The position numbers were made by a program, and so were the translations under genes. Below, in pieces: positions 16,713 through 26,200 of a stretch of DNA of 54,149 nt (position 1 is its first letter; every line of letters begins with the position of its first letter). This DNA comes from Sphingomonas sp. PAMC 26605 (GTDB taxonomy: Bacteria; Pseudomonadota; Alphaproteobacteria; Sphingomonadales; Sphingomonadaceae), in NCBI RefSeq assembly GCF_000241485.1, contig NZ_JH584241.1:2389992-2444140 (forward strand). Direction: 5' to 3'. The notes under the pieces were generated by a model. That model searched no databases, was not told the origin of the DNA, and saw only the letters and a program-made list of their open reading frames with translations.

Positions 16713-18050
16713 ATGTCGCGTTTCACCTCTTCGCTGCTCCAAGCCTCCGCAATCGCGGCGGTGCTGGCGATCGTGCCCGTCGGGACGAGCGCGATGGCGG
16801 CGGTCGACAACGGCACCTACCGCGAGATGGCGATCTTCCTCGACGTCTATAACCGCGTGAAGGCCGAATATGTCGACAAGGTCGACGACAAGGTGTTGGT
16901 GAAGGGCGCGATCGAGGGGATGCTCGCCGCACTCGATCCACACAGCGCGTACGAGACCGGGCTCGATTACGACAATCTCAAGATCCAGACGATGGGGAGC
17001 TATGGCGGGCTCGGCCTGACCGTCACGATGGAGGACGGCGCTGTAAAGGTGATGTCGCCGCAGCCCGATGCGCCGGGTGCGCGCGCCGGGATCAAGTCGG
17101 GCGACTATATCACGCATATCGATGGCAAGCTGATCTTCGGCGACACGCTCGACGAATCGATCCAGAAGATGCGGGGGGCGCCGGGCAGCAAGGTCTCGCT
17201 GACGCTGCTGCGTCCGGGGCACGACAAGCCGATCATCGTCTCGCTAACCCGCGAGAAGATCATCCAGAAGCCCGTCAAATGGAGCGTCAAGGACGGCGTC
17301 GGGCTGATCACCATCACCGCCTTCTCCGAACATACCGGCGACGCGGTGACGGGGGCGATCCGCGGGATCGTCAAGCAGCTCGGGCATGACCCGCTCGGCT
17401 ATGTCATCGACCTTCGCGACAATGGCGGGGGCTTGCGCGACGAATCGATCGCGGTGGCCGACAATTTCCTGTCGTCGGGCGAAATCGTCTCGCAGCGCGG
17501 GCGCGACAAAGCCGATATCGAGCCGTTCTACGCCGAATCCTATGTGAAGGGCGATCTTGCGCATGGCCTGCCGGTGATCGTGCTGACCAATGCCGGCACC
17601 GCGTCCGCCTCCGAGATCGTCGCGGGCGCGTTGCAGGACCACCACCGTGCGCTGGTGATGGGCGAGCGCTCGTTCGGCAAGGGCTCGGTCCAGACGGTGA
17701 TCGACATGGGCGCCAACGCCGCGCTGCGGCTCACCACGTCGCGCTATTACACGCCGTCGGGGCGTTCGGTGCAGGAGGGGGGGATCGAGCCCGATATCGC
17801 GGTGCCGCAGGTTTCCGATCCCGACTATAAGTCGCGGCCCGTCTTCCGCGAGGACGATCTGCGCCGCCATTTGATCAACGAGGCCAAGACCACCAACGCC
17901 GCGATCGAGGAAGACGGCAAGCCCGACCCGCGCTTCGCGATGACGCCCGAGCAGCTCAAGGCCAAGGGAATCGATGACTTCCAGCTCGATTACGCGTTGA
18001 AAACGCTCGCGCGGCTGTCGAGCACGACGCAAGCCGTGGCGGCGCGCTGA
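16713..18050 (+). CDS. ctpA: C-terminal processing protease, S41 family
   Basis: This is a periplasmic Ser/Lys endopeptidase. The 445 residues have a signal peptide (residues 1-29, ending AMAA), an N-terminal helical region, a PDZ domain (about 80-170; GLGLTVTMEDG, APGARAGIKSGDYI), and the S41 catalytic domain. The nucleophile is S298 in TASASEIVAGALQ and the general base Lys is K323, 25 residues later in ERSFGKGSVQ. VIDLRDNGGG is the oxyanion-region signature. It is preceded by a 131-base gap with no clear feature. It overlaps dsbB by one base (TGATG). Confidence 0.95.
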   Translation: MSRFTSSLLQASAIAAVLAIVPVGTSAMAAVDNGTYREMAIFLDVYNRVKAEYVDKVDDKVLVKGAIEGMLAALDPHSAYETGLDYDNLKIQTMGSYGGLGLTVTMEDGAVKVMSPQPDAPGARAGIKSGDYITHIDGKLIFGDTLDESIQKMRGAPGSKVSLTLLRPGHDKPIIVSLTREKIIQKPVKWSVKDGVGLITITAFSEHTGDAVTGAIRGIVKQLGHDPLGYVIDLRDNGGGLRDESIAVADNFLSSGEIVSQRGRDKADIEPFYAESYVKGDLAHGLPVIVLTNAGTASASEIVAGALQDHHRALVMGERSFGKGSVQTVIDMGANAALRLTTSRYYTPSGRSVQEGGIEPDIAVPQVSDPDYKSRPVFREDDLRRHLINEAKTTNAAIEEDGKPDPRFAMTPEQLKAKGIDDFQLDYALKTLARLSSTTQAVAAR

Positions 18051-18523
18051 TGGCCCGCGATCGTTTCATCCTGGCGCGGCTGCTCGCGCTGTTGATCCCG
18101 CTCGTCCTGCTCGGCGGGGCGCTTGCGTTCCAATATATCGGCAAGCTCTACCCGTGCGAGATGTGCTGGTGGCAGCGTTATCCGCACATCGTCGCGCTGC
18201 CGCTGGCGGCGCTCGCCTTCGTCGTGCCGAGCCGCGCGCAACGCGAGACGCTGGTCAGCGTGGCAGCGGTCGCGATCCTGCTGAGCGGGTTGATCGGTGT
18301 GTATCATGCGGGCGTTGAATATCATTGGTGGGCTGGCGTCACCGCCTGCACCTCGACCGTGTCGGGGCCGATCACGCTCGACAGCATCATGAAGGCGCCG
18401 ATCATCCGCTGCGACGTCGCGCAATGGACTCTATTCCATGTTTCGCTCGCAGGCTTCAATGCGCTCTTTTCGGTCGGCGGGGCGATCACCATTTTCGCGC
18501 TGATGCGAGGAGCAAAGGCATGA
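18050..18523 (+). CDS. dsbB: Disulfide bond formation protein B family
   Basis: This 157-residue membrane protein has four predicted helices. It reoxidises DsbA and passes electrons to ubiquinone. Both cysteine pairs are present: C36/C39 in YPCEMCWWQRYPH on the first periplasmic loop, and C100/C121 on the second. The sequence belongs to the short alphaproteobacterial DsbB/DsbI branch. It overlaps ctpA upstream by one base and coq7 downstream by four (ATGA), so the three are very likely co-translated. Pairing a quinone-dependent oxidase with a ubiquinone-synthesis gene is suggestive but not proof of a functional link. Confidence 0.92.
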   Translation: MARDRFILARLLALLIPLVLLGGALAFQYIGKLYPCEMCWWQRYPHIVALPLAALAFVVPSRAQRETLVSVAAVAILLSGLIGVYHAGVEYHWWAGVTACTSTVSGPITLDSIMKAPIIRCDVAQWTLFHVSLAGFNALFSVGGAITIFALMRGAKA

Positions 18524-19056
18524 GCGGCTGGAAACCCGGCGACCCCAAGCGCGACACCGCCTCGATGGTGCGGGTCGATCAAGCGGGCGAATATGGCGCG
18601 ACACGGATCTATGCGGGGCAGCTCGCGGTGCTCGGCGATCGCAGCCCGGCGGCGCGCGCGATCGCGGGGATGGCGAATCAGGAAGAGCGCCACTGCGCCT
18701 TTTTCGATGCGATGATGGCGCGCCGCTCGGTGCGACCGACGCTGCTCGCGCCGATCTGGAACGTTGCCGGCTTCGCGCTCGGTGCGGTGACCGCGGCGCT
18801 CGGGCCCGACGCGGCGATGGCGTGCACCGCTGCGGTCGAGACCGAGATCGACAAGCATTACGAGGATCAGCTCGTCGTGCTGGGGGACAGCGATCCCGAA
18901 CTCGCCGAGGCGATCCGCGATTTCCAGGCCGAGGAGGTCGAGCATCGCGAAACCGCGCTCGCCGCGGGGGCGGAGAACACGCCGGGCTATCCGCTGCTGA
19001 GCGGGCTGATCCGGCTCGGCTGCAAGGTCGCGATCGCGACCGCGAAACGTATTTGA
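18520..19056 (+). CDS. coq7: 2-polyprenyl-3-methyl-6-methoxy-1,4-benzoquinone monooxygenase Coq7
   Basis: Coq7 is a diiron hydroxylase, the C6 hydroxylation step of ubiquinone synthesis. The 178 residues carry the expected carboxylate and His ligands: RVDQAGEYGATRIYAGQ, NQEERHCAFF (ExxH), ETEIDKHYEDQL, and AEEVEHRETAL (ExxH). The start at 18520 overlaps the dsbB stop by four bases. An upstream in-frame start would lie deep inside dsbB. Confidence 0.94.
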   Translation: MSGWKPGDPKRDTASMVRVDQAGEYGATRIYAGQLAVLGDRSPAARAIAGMANQEERHCAFFDAMMARRSVRPTLLAPIWNVAGFALGAVTAALGPDAAMACTAAVETEIDKHYEDQLVVLGDSDPELAEAIRDFQAEEVEHRETALAAGAENTPGYPLLSGLIRLGCKVAIATAKRI

Positions 19057-19067
19057 CGGGAGACAGG

Positions 19068-19499
19068 ATGATGCAGGGCCTGGTGACGAAGGCGACGCTC
19101 GCGGCGCTCGTGCTCGGGGGGTTCGCTGCCGGCGGAGCCGTGTCGGCGCCCGCCGCGGCGCAAGGCGTGAGCAATCCGCCGCTGGTGATCTATGGGAAAC
19201 AGAAGTGCCCGACCGACGCCGATGGCAATGAGATTGTCGTCTGCGTGCGCCGCGCGCCCGGTGAGCAGTTCCGCATCCCCAAGGAGTTGCGCGATCTGAA
19301 GGTTACGCCCGAGAATGAGAGCTGGGCCGCCAAGGGCGCCGCCAACGATCGCGTCGGCGCGACCGGGATCGGCAGCTGCTCGACCGTCGGCCCGGGCGGA
19401 GCATCGGGCTGCGCCGTGCAGGCCGGTCGTTTCTACAAACGCGAGAAGCAGGACGCCAAGGCCGACCAGCGCGCCGTCGACGCCGCGCTCGTGCCCTGA
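19068..19499 (+). CDS. Exported hypothetical protein
   Basis: This 143-residue product begins with a signal peptide (MMQGLVTKATLAALVLGGFAA and cleavage near APAAAQ). The mature part contains two pairs of cysteines (KCPTDADGNEIVVCVRR and SCSTVGPGGASGCAV) and is otherwise polar. I recognise no named family. Similar small secreted proteins with a GNEIVVCVR-type segment are common in sphingomonads, which is recollection rather than a search. GGGAG lies upstream of the paired ATG codons at 19068/19071. It is 11 bases downstream of coq7. Confidence 0.78.
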   Translation: MMQGLVTKATLAALVLGGFAAGGAVSAPAAAQGVSNPPLVIYGKQKCPTDADGNEIVVCVRRAPGEQFRIPKELRDLKVTPENESWAAKGAANDRVGATGIGSCSTVGPGGASGCAVQAGRFYKREKQDAKADQRAVDAALVP

Positions 19500-19513
19500 C
19501 GCGGGCTGGGGGG

Positions 19514-20029
19514 ATGACGACGCTGGCGGGGGCAGGGCGGTCGAAAGCGAGCGGATCGCTGCGCGCCGATCGCTATGAGACGATACTCGCCGGCGCAGCT
19601 GTCGCCCTGTTCGGCACGATCCTCGTCGCGCTTCTCAAGGGCGCGACACATTGGGCAAGCGTCCCGCTGGTGATCTGGGTGCATCTCGCGACGGTGCTCG
19701 TCGCGCTGGGATTGACCCCGGCCATGTTGCTGCGCCCGCGCGGCGACGCGCTGCACCGGACGCTCGGCAAGGTGTGGGTCGCCGCGATGTTTCTCACCGC
19801 CGCCGAATCCTTCTTGGTCCGCACGACCCATCCGGGGCATTTCAGCGTCATCCATATCATCTCGGCCTATGTCGTACTTGCCGCGCCGCTGATCTGGTGG
19901 ACCGCGGCGACGCACCGGATCGCGGCGCATCGGCGGCAGGTGCGCGGGATGGTGACCGGCGCGCTGCTGATCGCGGGGTTCTTCACGCTGCCGCCGTTCC
20001 GGCTGCTCGGCCAATGGTTGACCGCCTGA
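19514..20029 (+). CDS. DUF2306-like membrane protein
   Basis: This 171-residue protein has four hydrophobic helices. Signature-like segments are WVHLATVLVALGLTPAMLL, RPRGDALHRTLGKVWVAAM, and HFSVIHIISAYVVLAAPL, with His residues in or near the membrane. These resemble the DUF2306 group of predicted membrane proteins, whose function is unknown. It starts 14 bases after the previous gene and stops 4 bases before the next, so it is probably part of the same transcript. Confidence 0.72.
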   Translation: MTTLAGAGRSKASGSLRADRYETILAGAAVALFGTILVALLKGATHWASVPLVIWVHLATVLVALGLTPAMLLRPRGDALHRTLGKVWVAAMFLTAAESFLVRTTHPGHFSVIHIISAYVVLAAPLIWWTAATHRIAAHRRQVRGMVTGALLIAGFFTLPPFRLLGQWLTA

Positions 20030-20033
20030 CCCG

Positions 20034-21506
20034 ATGACACCATCCGCTCCGATCGTTCGCGCGCCGCATGCGGTCGCGCTGCTGCTGTTCGCGCTCGTGT
20101 GGCTGTCGTGCGCCTGGTTCGGCTCGTTCGAGTTCAACCCCAACAGCGCGACGCGGATGTTCGGCGCGCTCGCTTTGGTCGAGCGCGGCGAGGCGACGAT
20201 CGACCGCTACCAGACGCTGACGATCGACAAGGCCGAGTTCAAGCAGGGGCCGGTCACGCATTACTATATGGACAAGGCGCCAGGCATGACGCTGATGGCC
20301 GCGCCGGTGGTGTGGGCGACCAACACGGTCACCGGCGTGCGGTCGTACGATACCATCATCGACGTCACCAATCCCCGGCTCGCGGAGTTCCTGCGGTTGC
20401 GTCAGCAACTCGCGGTCGCTTGCAGCGCGGCGATCCTGACCGCCTTTGCCGCGGTGCTGCTGCTCGATCTCGGCACCGGGATCACCGGCAGCCCCGCCGC
20501 CGGGCTGTTCGCCGCGCTCGGCTATGCGCTGGGGTCGGTCGTATGGGGCTGGTCGACGACGCTGTTCGGCCATGCGCCCGTCGCTGCGCTGTTCATGATC
20601 GCGACCTGGGCGATCTGGCGCGGGACGTCGGGCGCGCGCGAACTCGCGCGCTGGCGCTATCCGCTGATGGCGGGGGCGGCGCTTGGCTGGGCGGTGACGA
20701 TCGAATTCCAGGCGGCGCTCGGTGGCCTGGTGATCGGCGGCTGGGCGCTGTGGCGCAGCCGTGGAGCGGCGTGGCCGACGCGGCGGCGGCTGTATCTCGT
20801 CGCTGTGGCGACCGCGCTCGTCGGCGTGGCGCCGATGCTCGCCTATAATCAGTTCGCCTTCGGAACGCCGTTCATGACGGGCTATACCGGCGTGGTCGGC
20901 TTCAGCGGGATGAACCAGGGGCTGTTCGGGCTGACCTATCCCAAGCCGGCGGCGCTCTTCGGGATCACCTTCGGCGTGCGGCGCGGGCTGTTCTGGGTCG
21001 CGCCGATCCTGCTGCTTGGCGGGGTCGGCGTGGTGAAGCTGGTGCGCGCGCCTGCGACCCGCGATCTCGGAATCCTGTGCGTCGCGATGATCGTCATCGT
21101 GCTGTCGATCAACGCATCCTACGCCTATTGGGACGGCGGCGCCTCGGTCGGCCCGCGCCATTCGGTGCCGGCGATCCCGTTCCTCGCGCTCGGCCTTGCG
21201 CCGTTCTGGGTCGCGCTGCGGCGGCCGTCGGCTCGGAGCGGGTCCGCGGCGCTGCTTGGCCTCTCGATGCTGATCAACCTCATCGTCGCCGCGACCGACA
21301 TTTTCGCACCCGAGGGCATGACGACGCCGGTCTGGTCGCGCAATATCCTGGGCCTGCTCTCGCACGGCTATCTCAACACCGTGCCGAGCCTTTACTGGGG
21401 CCTGTCGCCGTGGCTCGGGCTGTTCCTGTATCTCGATCTGGCGCTGCCGATGCTCGGCCTGATGTTGTGGTGGACGCGTCGCGCCGAGCGCCGCGGCTCA
21501 GTATAG
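20034..21506 (+). CDS. Polytopic membrane protein, GT-C glycosyltransferase-like
   Basis: This 490-residue protein has about ten to twelve membrane helices. After the first helix comes a luminal loop containing NSATRMFGALALVERGE and a DKAPGMTLMAAP segment, a layout seen in GT-C (PMT-like) glycosyltransferases and related uncharacterised proteins. YAYWDGGASVGPRHSVPAIPF is a conserved-looking later loop. No Asp-Glu pair typical of GT39 is evident in the first loop, so enzymatic function is uncertain. The 3' end overlaps the convergent csaA-like gene by nine bases. Confidence 0.65.
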   Translation: MTPSAPIVRAPHAVALLLFALVWLSCAWFGSFEFNPNSATRMFGALALVERGEATIDRYQTLTIDKAEFKQGPVTHYYMDKAPGMTLMAAPVVWATNTVTGVRSYDTIIDVTNPRLAEFLRLRQQLAVACSAAILTAFAAVLLLDLGTGITGSPAAGLFAALGYALGSVVWGWSTTLFGHAPVAALFMIATWAIWRGTSGARELARWRYPLMAGAALGWAVTIEFQAALGGLVIGGWALWRSRGAAWPTRRRLYLVAVATALVGVAPMLAYNQFAFGTPFMTGYTGVVGFSGMNQGLFGLTYPKPAALFGITFGVRRGLFWVAPILLLGGVGVVKLVRAPATRDLGILCVAMIVIVLSINASYAYWDGGASVGPRHSVPAIPFLALGLAPFWVALRRPSARSGSAALLGLSMLINLIVAATDIFAPEGMTTPVWSRNILGLLSHGYLNTVPSLYWGLSPWLGLFLYLDLALPMLGLMLWWTRRAERRGSV

Positions 21507-21845
21507 GCGACCGCCATTGGGCACGGGGAGGTTCGGCTGGATCAGCACGACCTCGCCGTTTTCATCGGGGAAGCCGAGCGTCAGCACTTCGGACATCATC
21601 GGGCCGATCTGGCGCGGCGGGAAGTTGACCACCGCCGCGACTTGCTGCCCGGGGAGATCCTCGAGCGCATAGCGCGCGGTGATCTGCGCCGAGGAGCGCT
21701 TGATGCCGATCTCGGGGCCGAAATCGATCGTCAGCCGATAGGCGGGCTTGCGCGCCTGCGCGAAGGGCAAGGCCTCGACGATCGTCCCGACACGAATGTC
21801 GAGTTTCGCGAAATCGTCCAAAGTGACCTGCTCAGAAATCGACAT
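21498..21845 (-). CDS. csaA: tRNA-binding protein, CsaA-like
   Basis: This 115-residue single-domain OB-fold protein of the tRNA-bind (Arc1p/EMAP) type is described as having tRNA-binding and chaperone-like activity. Core motifs are KLDIRVGTIVEA, RSSAQITARY, GQQVAAVVNFPPRQIGPMMSEVL and VLIQPNLPVPNGGRLY. The start at 21845 (MSISEQ) is inside the end of the upstream GST-fold gene, and another ATG sits two codons earlier. The short overlap suggests co-translation with that gene. Confidence 0.87.
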   Translation of the reverse strand: MSISEQVTLDDFAKLDIRVGTIVEALPFAQARKPAYRLTIDFGPEIGIKRSSAQITARYALEDLPGQQVAAVVNFPPRQIGPMMSEVLTLGFPDENGEVVLIQPNLPVPNGGRLY

Positions 21846-22503
21846 CGTCATAATGTTTCGGCGCCATGATGCCTTCCATCCGTTCGGACAGCAGGGGACG
21901 GAAACTCGGACGGCTCTTGAAGCCGCGATACCATTTCGCGGTCTGCTCGTGGTTGCGCCAGTCGATCCCACCGAGATAATCGGCGACCGAAATCTGCGCC
22001 GCCGCCGCCAGATCGGCGAGGCTCATCGTCGCGCCGGCCATCCAATTGTGATGGTCGAGCAAATAATCGGTATAATCGAGATGGCGCACCGCCGCCTTCA
22101 TCGCATCGCGCAGCCGCTTCGAATCGGGCGGCTCCTTGGTGACGAGGCGCTTCTCCATCCGCTCGTGGAGCAAGGGCGCGACGATATCGGCGAAGAATTG
22201 CGAATCGAACCAGGCGACGAGCCGACGGATTTCGGCGCGGTTGACCGCGGTGCCGTTGATCATCGCGTTCTTCTCGACCGTCTCCTCGAGATATTCGCAG
22301 ATCGCCATCGAATCCATCAGGCGGATGCCGCGCTGCGGGTCGGTCATCACCGGGACCTGGCCCGCGGGGTTCATGTCGAGGAATTCGTCGCGCTGCTCCC
22401 ACGGGTTTTCGCGCACGAGCTCACACCCGACGCCCTTCTCACCGAGCAGGAGCCGGACCTTACGCGAGAACGGGCAGAGCGGGAATTGGTAGAGTTGCCA
22501 CAT
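21832..22503 (-). CDS. fzlA: GST-fold protein, FzlA-like
   Basis: This 223-residue protein has an N-terminal thioredoxin-like GST domain with the LYQFPLCPFSRKVRL motif, then GQVPVMTDPQRGIRLMDSMAI, and an all-helical C-terminal domain (WMAGATMSLADLAAAAQISV). This pattern matches FzlA, a GST homologue that binds FtsZ and supports constriction in Caulobacter and other alphaproteobacteria. The assignment rests on recollection of the motif. An ordinary glutathione transferase is the alternative. It overlaps the csaA-like gene at its 3' end. Confidence 0.78.
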   Translation of the reverse strand: MWQLYQFPLCPFSRKVRLLLGEKGVGCELVRENPWEQRDEFLDMNPAGQVPVMTDPQRGIRLMDSMAICEYLEETVEKNAMINGTAVNRAEIRRLVAWFDSQFFADIVAPLLHERMEKRLVTKEPPDSKRLRDAMKAAVRHLDYTDYLLDHHNWMAGATMSLADLAAAAQISVADYLGGIDWRNHEQTAKWYRGFKSRPSFRPLLSERMEGIMAPKHYDDVDF

Positions 22504-22575
22504 GCCCGCTTGGTAGAACGCACAGGCCGGGAGGGGAAGGCGTCACACGACTTTGTGTCGGCCGACGGCCACGGA

Positions 22576-23016
22576 TCAACGGACTGCGTTGACCTCGGCC
22601 TGGGTCAGCGCGAGCGCGGCGCGCAGGCGCTCGGTGGTGTGCTTGAGCTCGGCGCTGAGGCTGGCGATGTCGCGCGCGGCCTGGCCTGTAGCGGCGACGG
22701 CATGGCGCGTCTGATTGTGCAGGTCGCGGCGATAGTCGGGGTGGCTGCGCGCGGCGAGATCGCCGAGCGTGTCCTCGGGGCGGACATGGTCGCGTGTGTC
22801 GGTCAGTTTGGCGAGCGGGCCGACATGCGTTTCGAGCAAGGCGTCGGCATATTGATCGACCGTCGTCGCGATAATTTCCTGGACGAGCGGGCTCGACAGC
22901 AGCGCGCCGACCTGCGCGGCATCGGGGGCCGGGCGCGGCGGGGGTGGGGCGCTGTCATTGGCGAAGGCCGGAATGGCGATGCCGCAAGCGAGCAGACCGA
23001 GCAGAATGTGACGCAT
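22576..23016 (-). CDS. Exported hypothetical protein, helical
   Basis: This 146-residue product has a clear signal peptide (MRHILLGLLACGIAIPAFAN, residues 1-20). A Pro-rich linker follows, then a helical domain predicted from VGALLSSPLVQEIIATTVDQYADALLETHVGPL and a C-terminal coiled-coil-like helix (SAELKHTTERLRAALALTQAEV). No family is recognised. The ATG at 23016 is chosen because GAGGG lies 6-7 bases upstream; an earlier TTG is in frame. It stands alone between the GST-fold gene and gltB. Confidence 0.72.
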   Translation of the reverse strand: MRHILLGLLACGIAIPAFANDSAPPPPRPAPDAAQVGALLSSPLVQEIIATTVDQYADALLETHVGPLAKLTDTRDHVRPEDTLGDLAARSHPDYRRDLHNQTRHAVAATGQAARDIASLSAELKHTTERLRAALALTQAEVNAVR

Positions 23017-23113
23017 AATCAACCCTCGAACGCCCCCGATCGAGCGGAGCGCGTAGCACGATTCGGGGCGTTTTGTCGACTAGCGAGTGCAGGACAACGA
23101 ACGAACCTCCCCC

Positions 23114-23197
23114 CGTCATCCCCGCGAAAGCGGGGATCCCGCTTCTTCTACCGCCGCCGGAAGCAGAAGCGGGACCCCCGCTTTCGCGGGGGTGACG
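23114..23197 (-). repeat. 84-bp palindromic element downstream of gltB
   Basis: The element is bounded by CGTCA and TGACG like the 96-bp elements but has a different core: hairpins CCCCGC/GCGGGG around GAAA in both arms. The two halves (23114-23146 and 23165-23197) are close inverted repeats. It is 84 bp, divisible by three, with at least one frame open. It begins 14 bases after the gltB stop and could terminate or stabilise the gltDB transcript. Confidence 0.85.
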
Positions 23198-23210
23198 GGC
23201 AAGACGTGAC

Positions 23211-26200
23211 CTACTCCGCCGCGACCTGCTCCACCCGATCGTCGAGCGGGTGGCTCAGCCGGGTGAGCATCTCCTTCGGCACCACCTGCCAGAAATGCTC
23301 GACCACCCGACCCCAATCGTCGAGCAAGGCCCCCGACCATTTTGAATCGGTCGCCGCATGCTGCGCGCGGACGAGCCCGAGCAGCACCGCCTCCCAATGC
23401 AGCGACGACAGCCGGTTCCAGGTGATGTTCTCGGGATTGGCGCGCCGGGCGAAGCTGCCGTCGGCGTCATAGACGAACGCCATTCCGCCGGTCATGCCAG
23501 CGCCGAAGTTCGCGCCGACCGGCCCGAGCACCACCGCGGTGCCGCCGGTCATATATTCGCACCCGTTCGCGCCGCAGCCTTCGACCACGACGGTTGCGCC
23601 CGAATTGCGCACCGCGAAGCGCTCGCCCGCTTGCCCTGCGGCATAGAGGCTGCCCGAGGTCGCGCCATAGAGCACGGTGTTGCCGATGATCGTATTGTCC
23701 TGCGATGCGAGCGGCGAGCTCACCACCGGGCGCACCGCGATGATCCCGCCCGACAGCCCCTTGCCGACATAGTCGTTGGCATCGCCGAACACTTCGAGCG
23801 TGATGCCCTTGCACAGGAACGCGCCGAGGCTCTGCCCGGCCGAGCCGCGCAGGCGGACATGGACGTGCCCGTCGGCGAGCGCCGACATGCCGAAGGTCCG
23901 CGTGATCTCGCTCGACAGCCGCGTGCCGACCGCGCGGTGCGTGTTGCGCACCGAATAGGTCAGCTGCATCTTCTCGCGCCGGCTGAACACGGCGGCCGCA
24001 TCCTTGATGATCTGCGCGTCGAGGCTGTCGGGCACTTCGTTGCGGCGACCGGTCAGGCTGAAGCGCCGCTGATCGTCGGGCGCATCGACCTTGGCGAGGA
24101 TCGGGTTGAGATCGAGATCGTCGAGATGCTCGGCACCGCGACTGACCTGGCGGAGCAGTTCGGTGCGGCCGATCACTTCGTCCAAGCTGCGGAAGCCGAG
24201 CCGGGCAAGGATGTCGCGGACTTCCTCGGCGATGAAGGTCATCAGGTTGATGACCTTCTCAGGGCTGCCGCTGAACTTGGCGCGTAGCTTCTCGTCCTGT
24301 GTGCAGACGCCGACCGGACACGTGTTCGAATGGCACTGCCGCACCATGATGCAGCCCATCGCGACGAGCGACAGCGTACCGATGCCGAATTCTTCCGCAC
24401 CGAGAATCGCGGCGATGACGATGTCGCGGCCGGTCTTGAGGCCTCCATCGGTGCGCAGCTTGATGCGCCCGCGCAGCCCGTTGAGCGTCAGCGTCTGGTT
24501 GACCTCGGACAACCCCATTTCCCACGGCGTGCCGGCATATTTGATGCTGGTCTGCGGGGAGGCGCCGGTGCCGCCGACATGCCCTGCGATCAGGATCACG
24601 TCGGCATGCGCCTTGGCGACACCCGCCGCGACGGTGCCGATGCCCGCCGAGCTGACGAGCTTCACGCAGACGCGCGCGACCGGATTGATCTGCTTGAGGT
24701 CGTAGATGAGCTGCGCGAGATCCTCGATCGAATAGATGTCGTGGTGCGGCGGTGGCGAGATCAGCGTCACGCCGGGCGTCGCATGGCGCAGCTTGGCGAT
24801 GAACTCGGTCACCTTGAAGCCGGGCAGCTGCCCACCCTCGCCGGGCTTTGCGCCTTGCGCGACCTTGATTTCGATCTCGTCGCAGGCGTTGAGATATTCC
24901 GCCGTCACGCCGAAGCGGCCCGACGCGATCTGCTTGACGCCCGAATTGGCGTTGTCGCCGTTGGCGTACGGTTGATAGCGCGCCTTGTCCTCGCCGCCTT
25001 CGCCCGACACGGCCTTGGCGCCGATCCGGTTCATCGCGATCGCGAGCGTCTCGTGCGCCTCCGGCGAGAGCGCGCCGAGCGACATGCCGGGCGTCACGAA
25101 GCGCTTGCGGATCTCGGTGATCGCTTCGACCTGATCAACCGGAACGCCCTCGGTGGGGAAGTTGAACTGCAGCAGATCGCGCAGATAGACCGGGGGCAGG
25201 CCCTCGACCCCGCGCGAGAATTGCAGGTAGGTCGAATAGCTGTCGGTCGCGACCGCATTCTGCAGCAGGTGCATCAGCTGCGCCGAGTAAGCGTGCGTCT
25301 CGCCGGTGTGACGCTGGCGATAGAAGCCGCCGATCGGCAGCGTCGCGACGCCCTCGTCGAACGCCTTGTCATGGCGCAGCTGCGCGTTGAGGTGGAGCGA
25401 GGCGTAGCCCTCGCCCGAAATCTTCGCGGGCATGCCCGGGAACAGATCGTTGACCAGCGCACGGCTGAGGCCCACCGCCTCGAAATTGTAGCCGCCGCGG
25501 TACGACGAGATCACCGCGATCCCCATCTTCGAGATGATCTTGAGCAGACCCTCCTCGACCGCATGGCGATGCCGCGCGAGGCATTCCTCGAGACTCAGCT
25601 CGCCGAACAGCCCGCGCGCGTGGCGGTCGGCGATCGACGCTTCGGCGAGATAGGCATGGACGGTGGTCGCGCCGACGCCGATCAGCACCGCATAATAATG
25701 CGTGTCGAGGCATTCGGCGGTCTGCACGTTGATGCTGGCGTACGAGCGCAGGCCCATCCGCACGAGATGCGTATGCACCGCCGCCGCTGCGAGCACGCCG
25801 GCGATGCCGATCCGCTCGGGGTCGATGTTGCGATCGGTCAGGAACAGTTCGCTATGCCCCTGGCGCACCGCAGTGACCGCCTCGGCGCGGATCCGTGCGA
25901 TCGCGGCGCGCAGTTTCTCGGGGCCGCCGCCGGCCTCGAAGGTGCAGTCGATCTCCGCCGCCTGCGCGCCGAAATGCGTTTTCAGCTTGGCCCAGGCCGC
26001 GCCGTCGAGCACGGGCGATTCGAGCACGAGCACGCCGTCGCGCCGGTCCTCGGTGTCGAGGATGTTGGCGAGATTGCCGAAGCGCGTCTTAAGCGACATG
26101 ACATGGCGTTCGCGTAAAGGGTCGATCGGCGGGTTGGTGACCTGGCTGAAATTCTGCCGGAAGAACTGGCTGATCAGGCGCGGCTTGTCCGAAATGACGG

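Noticed and set aside
20034..21506. A confident assignment as dolichyl-phosphate-mannose mannosyltransferase
   Set aside because: The acidic pair of the first loop is not evident, so only a loose GT-C-like label is supported.
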